23,717 nucleotides of DNA, taken from contig NYTN01000070.1 in assembly GCA_002683515.1 (NCBI GenBank), positions 1 through 23,717 of the forward strand. The letters are read 5' to 3'. The notes below the pieces were generated by a model that was not told the DNA's origin, searched no databases, and saw nothing but the letters and a program-made list of their open reading frames with translations. The translations under genes and the position numbers were made by a program. The DNA comes from Rhodobiaceae bacterium (lineage in GTDB: Bacteria > Pseudomonadota > Alphaproteobacteria > RS24). Shown one piece after another: positions 1-7,045 of the stretch. Each line of letters opens with the position of its first letter. Position 1 is the first letter of the stretch.

Positions 1-567
1 ACAGGCAAGCATCAATCTGTAGATGACACACCTTCTGGCGGCGGCGCAGGTATGGTTTTACGCGCTGATATAGCGGCTGCGGCCTATGATGCGGCAATTG
101 CGGCTCATCCCGGTTTACCGGTTATGGCCATGACCCCACGCGGCAAACCTCTTACCCAGAAACGGGTTCAGGAGTTGGCAGACGGCCCGGGGCTTATAGT
201 TTTTTGCTCACGTTTTGAAGGTGTGGATGAACGTTTTTACGACACACGCACAGTTGAGGAAGTGAGCCTTGGTGATTATGTATTGTCCGGCGGGGAGGTT
301 GCCGCGCAGGTCGTGCTGGATGCGGCTTTGCGTCTGCGCCCCGGCGTCATGGGTGATGCGCGTTCGGGTGAAGATGAAAGTTTTTCAGCCGGCTTATTGG
401 AATATCCCCACTATACGCGCCCGGCTGAGTTTGAAGGGCATAATATTCCCGAAATTCTTACCTCTGGTGATCACGTCAAAGTTGATGCGTGGCGACAAGA
501 GATGTCAGAACAGATAACCCGCGAAAGACGACCAGATTTGTGGGAAATGTTCAAAAAAAAGCCCTAA
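1..567 (+). CDS. trmD: tRNA (guanine-N1-)-methyltransferase TrmD, 5' end outside the window
   Basis: TrmD methylates N1 of G37 next to the anticodon of tRNAs reading CNN, Pro and some Leu/Arg codons, using S-adenosylmethionine; it is cytosolic, dimeric and prevents +1 frameshifting. The reading frame is open from base 1, giving 188 visible residues; the N-terminal part is missing because the window starts inside the gene. The first ATG, at base 52, is internal (the M of the GGGAGMV stretch). Visible family motifs are DDTPSGGGAGM at the start, the RFEGVDER stretch and the knot/SAM-loop signature GDYVLSGGE, followed by LLEYPHYTRP and a C-terminal RERRPDLW. The stretch normally reading CGR-EG reads CSRFEG here, a small deviation. 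Together with rplS downstream it matches the usual rpsP-rimM-trmD-rplS order. Identification is firm. Confidence 0.96.
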   Translation, partial: TGKHQSVDDTPSGGGAGMVLRADIAAAAYDAAIAAHPGLPVMAMTPRGKPLTQKRVQELADGPGLIVFCSRFEGVDERFYDTRTVEEVSLGDYVLSGGEVAAQVVLDAALRLRPGVMGDARSGEDESFSAGLLEYPHYTRPAEFEGHNIPEILTSGDHVKVDAWRQEMSEQITRERRPDLWEMFKKKP

Positions 568-696
568 TCGGGTGAATTTTACCGATTTCAACGTCTATTA
601 TATCCATCTTATATTTATATAGTGAAATTAGCTGTTTTTATGGGCAAAAAGGGGTGACAAGGTTGAGTTTCCGTGGTAATTGCCCCCATCCGGTTA

Positions 697-709
697 GGAA
701 CAATGTTCC
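697..709. repeat. 13-base perfect palindrome upstream of rplS
   Basis: The sequence GGAACAATGTTCC has 5-base arms (GGAAC and GTTCC) around AAT. It ends one base before a possible -35 element (711-716) for rplS. This spacing suits an operator, but no regulator family is identified. It does not fit the direct-repeat GTTC-N7-GTTC form of the alphaproteobacterial LexA box. Confidence 0.35.
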
Positions 710-710
710 A

Positions 711-740
711 ATGACCGTTACTCTTATTTGCCGATAAAAT
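711..740 (+). promoter_or_regulatory. Possible sigma70 promoter for rplS
   Basis: A -35-like ATGACC (711-716) and a -10-like TAAAAT (735-740) are separated by 18 bases, in the 247-base gap between trmD and rplS. The matches are 4/6 and 5/6 to the E. coli consensus. It would start transcription near base 747, leaving a short leader before the start at 815. In many bacteria rplS is co-transcribed with trmD, so this would be an extra promoter. The gap has no clear terminator after trmD, although GGGCAA (642-647) and TTGCCC (680-685) are complementary. Weak evidence. Confidence 0.3.
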
Positions 741-814
741 GTAATTAACATACTCGGCTTGGTTTTTTAGGGGTCTTATAGGCCATATTAAGCCAGTTTA
801 TAATGGATGATGCC

Positions 815-1276
815 ATGAACTTGATTGATGAACTGAACCGCGAACATATTGCAGAAATTGCTGGTGATAAAAACGTGCCGGATTTCCAAGCTGGTGACAC
901 GCTAAAGGTGAATGTTAAAGTTAAAGAAGGCACACGCGAGCGTATTCAGGCCTATGAAGGTGTGTGTATTGCCCGCTCCGGCAGTGGCCTCAATGCCAGC
1001 TTTACTGTGCGCAAAATTAGCTACGGTGAAGGTGTTGAGCGAGTTTTTCCAATTTACAGCCCACTGGTTGATAGCATTGAGGTGGTTCGTCGTGGACGTG
1101 TTCGTCGCGCAAAACTTTATTATCTGCGCGGATTGACTGGTAAAGCAGCCAGAATTACCGAGCGTCGGACAGCTCGTAAAGTCACAGAAAATGTTGCTGT
1201 AGATACCCAGCCAGCGCAAAAAGAATCCAAAGTCGACTCGGCTGAAGCAACCACTACAGATGGCGGTGCTGAATAA
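815..1276 (+). CDS. rplS: 50S ribosomal protein L19
   Basis: L19 is a large-subunit protein at the 30S-50S interface. The L19 core is clear: PDFQAGDTLKVNVKVKEG, the RIQAYEGVCIAR strand, FTVRKISYGEGVERVFP, and the basic RRGRVRRAKLYYLRGLTGKAARI end. I chose the ATG at 815 because family members start MN(L/I)I; the in-frame ATG at 803 would add four residues (MDDA) with no better ribosome binding site, and neither site has a strong one. From 815 the protein has 153 residues, against about 115 in E. coli. The excess is a C-terminal tail after the basic core, rich in A, E, T, D and S, of a kind common in alphaproteobacteria. It lies between trmD and leuC. Identification is firm; only the start is uncertain by four codons. 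Confidence 0.96.
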   Translation: MNLIDELNREHIAEIAGDKNVPDFQAGDTLKVNVKVKEGTRERIQAYEGVCIARSGSGLNASFTVRKISYGEGVERVFPIYSPLVDSIEVVRRGRVRRAKLYYLRGLTGKAARITERRTARKVTENVAVDTQPAQKESKVDSAEATTTDGGAE

Positions 1277-1292
1277 GCCCCTGATTTCTTGA

Positions 1293-1321
1293 ATGCCATT
1301 CAGTGTGGCATCTTTTAGTTT
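1293..1321 (+). terminator. Weak intrinsic terminator-like hairpin after rplS
   Basis: ATGCCA (1293-1298) pairs perfectly with TGGCAT (1306-1311) around a 7-base loop, followed by a T-rich run CTTTTAGTTT. It lies 17 bases after the rplS stop, the right place for a terminator. The stem is short (6 bp) and only half GC, so it may be leaky. The 3' arm can instead pair with ATGCC at 1322-1326, which overlaps the next hairpin. Confidence 0.4.
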
Positions 1322-1323
1322 AT

Positions 1324-1362
1324 GCCCTGGCCGTTAAATTTCATTCAATTCAGGGCTGTTTT
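1324..1362 (+). promoter_or_regulatory. Second hairpin with T-rich tail just before leuC
   Basis: GCCCTG (1324-1329) is complementary to CAGGGC (1351-1356) with a 21-base loop, and TGTTTT follows. AATT repeats inside the loop could extend the pairing. It ends directly against the leuC ribosome binding site GGAGAGG (1363-1369). Its 5' arm overlaps ATGCC (1322-1326), which can pair with GGCAT (1307-1311) of the upstream hairpin, so the structures compete. The arrangement resembles an attenuator, but no leader peptide with a run of leucine codons is convincing. Confidence 0.35.
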
Positions 1363-1376
1363 GGAGAGGTGAACTC

Positions 1377-2786
1377 ATGTCTCATACAACGCTCTATGAT
1401 AAAATCTGGCAGGCGCATCTTGTCGATGAACAAGACGATGGCAATTGCCTTCTTTACATTGATAGGCACCTCATTCATGAGGTCACCAGCCCGCAAGCTT
1501 TTGAAGGGTTGAGAATGTCCGGTCGTCAGGTTCGCGTGCCATCCAAAACGCTTGCTGTAGCTGATCATAACATTCCGACAACCAACCGCGCCGGTGGTGT
1601 TGAAGCCATTGAAGACGAGCAAAGCCGTATTCAAATCGAGACACTTGAAAAAAACTGTGCTGAATTCGGCATTGACCATATTGGTATGATGGATTTGCGT
1701 CAGGGTATTGTGCATGTCACTGGTCCTGAAGAAGGGTTTACCATGCCGGGCCTGACCATTGTTTGTGGCGATAGCCATACCTCGACACATGGTGCGTTTG
1801 GTGCCCTCGCTCATGGTATTGGTACCTCTGAGGTTGAGCATGTGCTTGCCACGCAGACTTTGGCACAACGCAAAGCGAAAAATTTCCGCGTCAATGTCGT
1901 TGGAGATGCGCCCGATTATATCACTGCGAAAGATATCGCTCTTGCCGTGATTGGAGAAATCGGTACGGCTGGTGGTACAGGCTATGTTCTTGAGTATGCC
2001 GGCCCTGCAATTGAAGCACTTACAATGGAAGGGCGGATGACGCTCTGTAACATGTCCATTGAGGCGGGAGCGCGCGCCGGACTGATTGCGCCGGATGAAA
2101 AGACATTTGAGTATTTAAAAGACAGACCAAGAGCGCCAAAAGGCGCAGACTGGGACTCTGCTGTCGCTTATTGGCAAACATTGCGTTCTGACTCTGATGC
2201 TGTTTTTGACCAAGAAATTACAATTGATGCGGCTAATTTGCCGCCACTCGTCACATGGGGAACAAGCCCTCAGGATGTGATTTCCATCAATGGCCGCGTC
2301 CCTGATCCTGCCGCGATTGACAATGAAGCGCGTCGCAAGGCAACCGAACGTGCGCTGGCCTACATGGGGCTGGAGGCGGATATGCCGGTCCAGTCAATTG
2401 AGATAGACCGCGTTTTTATTGGGTCTTGCACCAATAGCCGGATTGAGGATCTCCGCGCTGCCGCAAAAGTGGTTGAAGGCAAAAAAGTGTCTGACCGAGT
2501 TAACGCGATGGTTGTGCCGGGTTCTGGTCTCGTCAAAAAGCAGGCTGAAGAAGAAGGTCTAGATAAGGTTTTCCTCGATGCCGGTTTTGAATGGCGTGAT
2601 CCGGGATGTTCTATGTGTCTGGCGATGAATGCGGATAAACTATCACCGCAGGAGCGTTGTGCGTCGACGTCGAACAGAAATTTTGAGGGGCGTCAGGGTC
2701 GTGAAGGTCGGACGCATCTCGTTTCGCCTGCTATGGCGGCCGCAGCCGCCATTCGCGGTCATTTTGTCGATATTCGTGACTTTTAA
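1377..2786 (+). CDS. leuC: 3-isopropylmalate dehydratase large subunit
   Basis: LeuC with LeuD isomerises 2-isopropylmalate to 3-isopropylmalate in leucine synthesis; it carries the [4Fe-4S] cluster of the aconitase family. The 469-residue length is normal. Cluster cysteines are visible: C351 in IGSCTNSR, and C411 and C414 in PGCSMC. The conserved CGDSHTSTHGAFG stretch and the C-terminal SNRNFEGRQG and HLVSPAMAAAAAI are also present. The start is supported by GGAGAGG 7 bases upstream. leuD follows after 9 bases, so the two subunits are co-translated or nearly so. The two hairpins upstream suggest expression may be controlled between rplS and leuC. Identification is firm. Confidence 0.97.
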   Translation: MSHTTLYDKIWQAHLVDEQDDGNCLLYIDRHLIHEVTSPQAFEGLRMSGRQVRVPSKTLAVADHNIPTTNRAGGVEAIEDEQSRIQIETLEKNCAEFGIDHIGMMDLRQGIVHVTGPEEGFTMPGLTIVCGDSHTSTHGAFGALAHGIGTSEVEHVLATQTLAQRKAKNFRVNVVGDAPDYITAKDIALAVIGEIGTAGGTGYVLEYAGPAIEALTMEGRMTLCNMSIEAGARAGLIAPDEKTFEYLKDRPRAPKGADWDSAVAYWQTLRSDSDAVFDQEITIDAANLPPLVTWGTSPQDVISINGRVPDPAAIDNEARRKATERALAYMGLEADMPVQSIEIDRVFIGSCTNSRIEDLRAAAKVVEGKKVSDRVNAMVVPGSGLVKKQAEEEGLDKVFLDAGFEWRDPGCSMCLAMNADKLSPQERCASTSNRNFEGRQGREGRTHLVSPAMAAAAAIRGHFVDIRDF

Positions 2787-2801
2787 TCGGAGGCTATGCT
2801 A

Positions 2802-3404
2802 ATGGAAAAATTTACAACCTTTGAAGGCATTGTCGCTCCGCTTGATATGATCAATGTTGATACGGATATGATTGTGCCAAAGCAGTTTTTGAAAACAATT
2901 AAGCGCTCCGGTTTGGGTGCCAATGTTTTTGATGAAATGCGCTTTCGTCCTGACGGGTCTGAAATTGAAGATTTTGTTCTTAATCAGCCGGATTATCGTC
3001 AGTCGCAAATTCTGGTTGCCGGCGATAATTTCGGCTGTGGGTCTAGCCGCGAGCATGCGCCTTGGGCATTGCTGGATTTTGGCTTCCGTTGTGTAATCGC
3101 GCCGAGCTTTGCCGATATTTTCTTCAATAATTGTTTCAAGAACGGCATTTTGCCAATTGCACTGCCGCAGGCTGAAGTCGACAAACTAATGTCCGATGCC
3201 AAGCATGGCAATGGCACAGTGCTGTCGATCAATCTCGAGGGGCAAACCATTACGCGCCCAAATGGTGAAGCGATTGCTTTCGGTGTTGATCCATTCAGAA
3301 AACATTGTCTGATAGAAGGTTTGGACGATATTGGACTGACCTTGAAAAAAAGTGAAAAAATTGACGCTTTTGAAGCCGAACGTAATCAACTTGCATGGTG
3401 TTAA
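2802..3404 (+). CDS. leuD: 3-isopropylmalate dehydratase small subunit
   Basis: LeuD supplies the swivelling substrate-recognition domain of isopropylmalate isomerase and works as a complex with LeuC. The signature GCGSSREHAPW is at residues 78-88; other family stretches are NVDTDMIVPKQFLKTI near the N-terminus and FADIFFNNCFKNGILPI. I chose the ATG at 2802 over the in-frame ATG at 2796. The strong GGAGG (2789-2793) is 8 bases from 2802 but only 2 from 2796, and family members begin with ME(K)FTT. The product has 200 residues, the normal length. It ends 67 bases before leuB, a gap with three CTAG sites. Identification is firm. Confidence 0.97.
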   Translation: MEKFTTFEGIVAPLDMINVDTDMIVPKQFLKTIKRSGLGANVFDEMRFRPDGSEIEDFVLNQPDYRQSQILVAGDNFGCGSSREHAPWALLDFGFRCVIAPSFADIFFNNCFKNGILPIALPQAEVDKLMSDAKHGNGTVLSINLEGQTITRPNGEAIAFGVDPFRKHCLIEGLDDIGLTLKKSEKIDAFEAERNQLAWC

Positions 3405-3421
3405 ATAAGTCTTAGATGGGT

Positions 3422-3455
3422 CTAGACACATTTAATTCTAGAAAATCTAGCTTTT
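3422..3455 (+). repeat. Cluster of three CTAG sites with a small hairpin between leuD and leuB
   Basis: CTAG occurs at 3422-3425, 3438-3441 and 3447-3450, each flanked to make TCTAGA or TCTAG. CTAGA (3438-3442) and TCTAG (3446-3450) can form a 5-bp stem around AAA, followed by CTTTT. CTAG is usually scarce in proteobacterial genomes. The hairpin is AT-rich and short, so it is at best a weak pause or partial terminator inside the leu operon. Function unknown. Confidence 0.25.
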
Positions 3456-3471
3456 AATAAGAGGTAACCTC

Positions 3472-4584
3472 ATGGGTAAAATATTAATGCTTCCGGGCGA
3501 TGGTATAGGTACGGAAGTAATGGCTGAAGTGCGACGTATCATTGACTGGTTCGGCACACAGCGTGGATTTGATGTCACCATAGATGAAGATCTTGTTGGA
3601 GGCTGTGCCTATGATGCACATGGTCAGGCGATATCCGATGGTGCGATGGAAAAAGCACATCAATCCGACGCAGTAATGCTTGGTGCTGTCGGCGGGCCTC
3701 AATGGGATGGTGTCGCCTATGATGTGCGCCCCGAAGCAGGTCTTTTAAGGTTGCGTGGTGAATTGGGGCTGTTTGCTAACTTACGCCCAGCAATTTGCTT
3801 TTCAGCCCTTGCTGATGCGTCTTCATTAAAGCGCGATATTATTGAAGGTCTGGATATTCTGATTGTGCGTGAATTGACTGGCGGGGTTTATTTCGGTGAG
3901 CCGCGCGGGATTGAAGATCTTGGTAACGGTCAGAGACGGGGAGTGAACACTCAGGTCTATGAGACATACGAAATTGAACGTATTGCTCGTGTCGCCGGTG
4001 ACCTCGCCATGAAACGAGACAAGCGACTGGCTTCCGCTGAAAAACGAAATGTAATGGAAAGTGGCCTTCTTTGGAATGAGGAAGTCACCCGCATCATCGG
4101 TAATGAGTTTCCCGAACTTGAGCTTGAGCATGTGCTGGCTGATAATTGTGCCATGCAACTTGTTCGTAATCCGAAGCAATATGATGTGTTGGTGACGGAT
4201 AATCTGTTTGGCGACTTATTATCGGATGTGGCTGCGATGTTAACTGGCTCACTTGGCATGTTGCCATCTGCGGCGCTCGGCGCGGCAGATGATGAAGGCC
4301 GTTCCAAAGCCATGTATGAACCCGTACACGGTTCTGCGCCTGACATTGCTGGACAAGGCATTGCCAATCCGATTGCGACAATCATGTCTTTTGCAATGGC
4401 GCTGAGATATAGTTTCAACCTTGGCCAAGACGCAGATCTTCTGGAAGCTTCCGTAACGCATGTTTTGGATAAGGGCGTTCGATGTGGAGATATTATGCAA
4501 CTCGGCATGGAAAAAGTCGGCACTGTGGGAATGGGCGATGCGATATTAGCGTCGTTGAATGAGTTGCAGGAGCAATATTCATAA
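3472..4584 (+). CDS. leuB: 3-isopropylmalate dehydrogenase
   Basis: LeuB oxidatively decarboxylates 3-isopropylmalate to 2-oxoisocaproate with NAD+, the third step specific to leucine. It belongs to the isocitrate/isopropylmalate dehydrogenase fold. The 370-residue protein begins GKILMLPGDGIGTEV. Substrate arginines lie in LRLRGELGLFANLRP. The catalytic tyrosine is Y140 in GGVYFGEPR and the catalytic lysine K191 in EKRNVMES; metal-binding aspartates are D224, D248 and D252. The NAD site HGSAPDIAGQGIANP is intact. GAGG at 3461-3464 lies 7 bases before the ATG. Its stop codon overlaps the asd start (TAATG), so leuB and asd are translationally coupled. Identification is firm. Confidence 0.97.
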   Translation: MGKILMLPGDGIGTEVMAEVRRIIDWFGTQRGFDVTIDEDLVGGCAYDAHGQAISDGAMEKAHQSDAVMLGAVGGPQWDGVAYDVRPEAGLLRLRGELGLFANLRPAICFSALADASSLKRDIIEGLDILIVRELTGGVYFGEPRGIEDLGNGQRRGVNTQVYETYEIERIARVAGDLAMKRDKRLASAEKRNVMESGLLWNEEVTRIIGNEFPELELEHVLADNCAMQLVRNPKQYDVLVTDNLFGDLLSDVAAMLTGSLGMLPSAALGAADDEGRSKAMYEPVHGSAPDIAGQGIANPIATIMSFAMALRYSFNLGQDADLLEASVTHVLDKGVRCGDIMQLGMEKVGTVGMGDAILASLNELQEQYS

Positions 4585-5606
4585 TGGGCTATCGTATTGC
4601 TATTGCCGGTGCGACCGGAAATGTCGGCAGAGAAATTCTGAATATTTTGTCAGAACGCGGCTTTCCAGCGACAGAAGTTTTCGGGTTGGCGTCTCGCCGT
4701 TCACAGGGCAGAGAAATAAGTTTTGGTGACAAGACACTTAAAGCTTCCGCTATGGAACACTTTGATTGGTCAAAAGCCGATATCGCGTTGTTTGCTTGCG
4801 GTTCTACCGCAACAAAAGAATTTGCGCCTAAAGCTACAGCTGCAGGTTGTATCGTCATTGATAACAGTTCGCTCTACCGCATGGATGAAGATGTTCCATT
4901 GATTGTCCCTGAAGTTAATCCTGAAGCATTGGCGGACTACTCAAAGAAAAATATTATCGCCAATCCAAATTGTTCAACTGCTCAACTGGTGGTTGCCTTA
5001 AAACCTCTCCACGACATTGCCCAAATCAAACGCGTTGTGGTGTCGACTTATCAATCCGTTTCAGGTGCAGGTAATGCCGCCATGGATGAATTATTCACCC
5101 AAACTCGGGGCATTTTTGTGAATGATGAGATGGTGAAGGAGAACTTCACCAAACAGATTGCTTTTAATGTCATTCCTCATATTGATGTTTTTATGGATGA
5201 CGGAAGTACCAAAGAAGAATGGAAAATGGTTGTTGAGACGAAAAAAATTCTCGATTCAGCCATTGAGATGACCGCGACCTGTGTTCGTGTGCCTGTATTT
5301 GTCGGGCATTCAGAAGCAGTGACGATTGAGTTCGCCGAGCCGATTGACGAGAAACAGGCGCGCGAAGCTCTACGAGAAGCCCCTAGTTTGCTGGTTGTCG
5401 ATAAAAGAGAAGATGGTGGTTATGTCACGCCGGTTGAATGTGTGGGTGATTATGCGACTTTTGTATCGCGTATTCGTAAAGACCCGACTGTCGAAAACGG
5501 CCTGAATATTTGGGTGGTTTCCGACAATTTAAGAAAAGGCGCGGCTTTGAATGCTGTTCAAATCGCTGAGGAACTTGTCGAACGTCACTTAAAGGCCAAA
5601 ACCTAA
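4584..5606 (+). CDS. asd: Aspartate-semialdehyde dehydrogenase
   Basis: Asd reduces aspartyl-4-phosphate to aspartate-4-semialdehyde with NADPH, the branch point to lysine/diaminopimelate, threonine and methionine. The 340-residue protein begins with a Rossmann motif GATGNVG. The catalytic cysteine is C130 in NPNCSTAQ and the catalytic histidine is H242 in GHSEAV. VSGAGNAAMDEL and the C-terminal NLRKGAALNAVQIAE are typical of the family. It overlaps leuB by one base and is followed one base later by the CitE-like gene, so it lies in the middle of a tight run. leuB-asd adjacency is common in alphaproteobacteria. Identification is firm. Confidence 0.97.
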   Translation: MGYRIAIAGATGNVGREILNILSERGFPATEVFGLASRRSQGREISFGDKTLKASAMEHFDWSKADIALFACGSTATKEFAPKATAAGCIVIDNSSLYRMDEDVPLIVPEVNPEALADYSKKNIIANPNCSTAQLVVALKPLHDIAQIKRVVVSTYQSVSGAGNAAMDELFTQTRGIFVNDEMVKENFTKQIAFNVIPHIDVFMDDGSTKEEWKMVVETKKILDSAIEMTATCVRVPVFVGHSEAVTIEFAEPIDEKQAREALREAPSLLVVDKREDGGYVTPVECVGDYATFVSRIRKDPTVENGLNIWVVSDNLRKGAALNAVQIAEELVERHLKAKT

Positions 5607-5607
5607 A

Positions 5608-6492
5608 ATGAATTTGTACGACACCCGTCTTCGTCCAAGGCGCAGTGCGCTCTTTATGCCGGGAAGTAATGATAGGGCGCTAATAAAGGCGCGGTCTCTT
5701 CGTGCAGATTGTATCATTATTGACCTTGAAGACGCGGTCTCACCGGATGATAAACAGCTTGCGCGTGACACAGCCGTGTCGCATCTGCGTGAGGGTGGTT
5801 TTGGTAGTCGAGAACGGATTGTCCGGATAAATGATTCATCGGAAAATTTTGGCCAGGCAGATATTGTAGCACTTGCAGAACTCCCAAGTAATGAGATGCC
5901 GGATGCGATATTATTGCCAAAAATAAACGGCAAGGCAGATCTAGATATTTCAGGCTTACCGGCTGAGTTGCCTCTTTGGGTAATGATTGAAACTCCCCAT
6001 GCAGTTTTAAATTGTCCCGATATTGCGGCGCATCCAAGGGTTACCTGCCTTATTGCTGGCACGAACGATTTAGCGAAAGACATGCAGATTGGGGTGACAT
6101 CCGATCGTCATGTCAGACGAGATGGGATGCTCTATGCCCTTTCCAAAATGGTGACGGCGGCGCGTGCCTATAATATCAGCGTTCTTGATGGGGTGTTTAA
6201 TGTCATCGCTGACCTTGATGGTCTGGGTCGGGAGTGTGAACATGGTACGGCACTTGGTTTTGACGGAAAGACCTTGATACACCCTAATCAGATTGAAACC
6301 GCAAATACGCTTTTCGCACCCACATCAGAAGAAATTAGTGAAGCTGAACATATTATTAATGCTTTTGAGAATCCAGAAAATGCCGGTAAGGGCGTGATAA
6401 AAGTGAATGGAAAAATGACGGAATTACTGCATCTGGAAAAGGCAAAGCGCATTGTTGCTATTGCAGCGGCTATAAAGTTATTGGAGACCTGA
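5608..6492 (+). CDS. HpcH/HpaI-family CoA-ester lyase (CitE/malyl-CoA lyase-like)
   Basis: A 294-residue TIM-barrel protein of the citrate lyase beta/malyl-CoA lyase family. Family members cleave or form C-C bonds of CoA esters such as malyl-CoA, beta-methylmalyl-CoA or citramalyl-CoA, or hydrolyse malyl-CoA. Visible motifs are RRSALFMPGSN near the N-terminus (CoA/phosphate contact), DLEDAV around residue 40, LLPKI, the metal-binding E128 in VMIETP and D154 in GTNDLAKD, and GFDGKTLIHPNQ near the C-terminus. It starts one base after the asd stop. No CitD or CitF partner is nearby, so a classical citrate lyase complex is unlikely. Nothing in the sequence alone separates malyl-CoA lyase from malyl-CoA thioesterase or another substrate. 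Family firm, exact reaction open. Confidence 0.85.
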   Translation: MNLYDTRLRPRRSALFMPGSNDRALIKARSLRADCIIIDLEDAVSPDDKQLARDTAVSHLREGGFGSRERIVRINDSSENFGQADIVALAELPSNEMPDAILLPKINGKADLDISGLPAELPLWVMIETPHAVLNCPDIAAHPRVTCLIAGTNDLAKDMQIGVTSDRHVRRDGMLYALSKMVTAARAYNISVLDGVFNVIADLDGLGRECEHGTALGFDGKTLIHPNQIETANTLFAPTSEEISEAEHIINAFENPENAGKGVIKVNGKMTELLHLEKAKRIVAIAAAIKLLET

Positions 6493-6565
6493 AAGCCACT
6501 TAAAAGTTACTTTAACGCTACATTTTTGATCTAGATCCCTGCGCCGACCTGTCGCACTGGCGAGG

Positions 6566-6594
6566 ATGACATTATCAAATGTGAAGAGTATAAT
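6566..6594 (+). promoter_or_regulatory. Near-consensus sigma70 promoter for sdhC
   Basis: A -35 element ATGACA (6566-6571) and a perfect -10 TATAAT (6589-6594) are separated by exactly 17 bases. Transcription would start near 6601 and give a leader of about 20 bases with AGGAAG (6609-6614) 5 bases before the sdhC ATG. This is the best promoter match in the window and marks the likely start of the TCA-cycle transcription unit. Confidence 0.6.
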
Positions 6595-6619
6595 TGGTGG
6601 GCGAACTTAGGAAGTTATA

Positions 6620-7045
6620 ATGTCAGATACATCAGACAAAACAGTTAACGGAGAAATCCATCAGCGGCCGCTTTCGCCTCATATCCAGATTTATCGCTGG
6701 ACGCTGACAATGTTTTTATCCATTTTGCATCGTGCAACAGGTGTCGCTCTTTACGCGGGTACTTTATTGCTTGTTTGGTGGTTAATGGCGGCTGCAACCG
6801 GGCCTGAAGCTTTTGCCCTTTTTCAGGGCGTCGCAGGAAGTTGGATAGGACGACTGGTTCTGTTCGGTTACACATGGGCGCTGTTTCACCATATGTTTGG
6901 TGGTATTAAACATTTTATTTGGGATACTGGCGCCGGTTTTGAGCTTTCTGCGGTTGAATGGATTTCACGCGGAGCAACGGTGATACCTATCCTTCTGACC
7001 TTAATTAGCTGGGTTTTGGCTTATAAATTCATGGGAGCATTTTAA
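6620..7045 (+). CDS. sdhC: Succinate dehydrogenase cytochrome b556 subunit
   Basis: SdhC is one of two membrane anchors of complex II and helps bind heme b and ubiquinone. The 141-residue protein carries RPLSPH at residues 16-21, the quinone-site motif SILHRATG (34-41, with S34 and R38) and the heme-ligand region H91-MFGGIKH. Three hydrophobic segments lie at about 31-58, 75-98 and 116-138. The ATG is preceded by AGGAAG at a 5-base spacing. The stop overlaps the sdhD start (TAATG). The near-consensus promoter 26 bases upstream makes this the first gene of the sdh unit. Identification is firm. Confidence 0.96.
   Translation: MSDTSDKTVNGEIHQRPLSPHIQIYRWTLTMFLSILHRATGVALYAGTLLLVWWLMAAATGPEAFALFQGVAGSWIGRLVLFGYTWALFHHMFGGIKHFIWDTGAGFELSAVEWISRGATVIPILLTLISWVLAYKFMGAF

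Noticed and set aside
697..709. GGAACAATGTTCC as an SOS (LexA) box
   Set aside because: The alphaproteobacterial LexA site is a direct repeat GTTC-N7-GTTC; this is an inverted repeat with a 3-base centre, before a ribosomal gene.
1294..1338. 14-codon frame as a leucine leader peptide
   Set aside because: It contains only one leucine codon, no run of them, and has no ribosome binding site before the ATG.
1350..1868. 172-codon minus-strand open frame over the 5' end of leuC
   Set aside because: Shadow of leuC, whose motifs are intact; no independent support.
3957..4523. 188-codon open frame on the minus strand inside leuB
   Set aside because: It lies entirely opposite a gene with all family motifs and has no recognisable domain or ribosome binding site; it is a by-product of leuB codon use.
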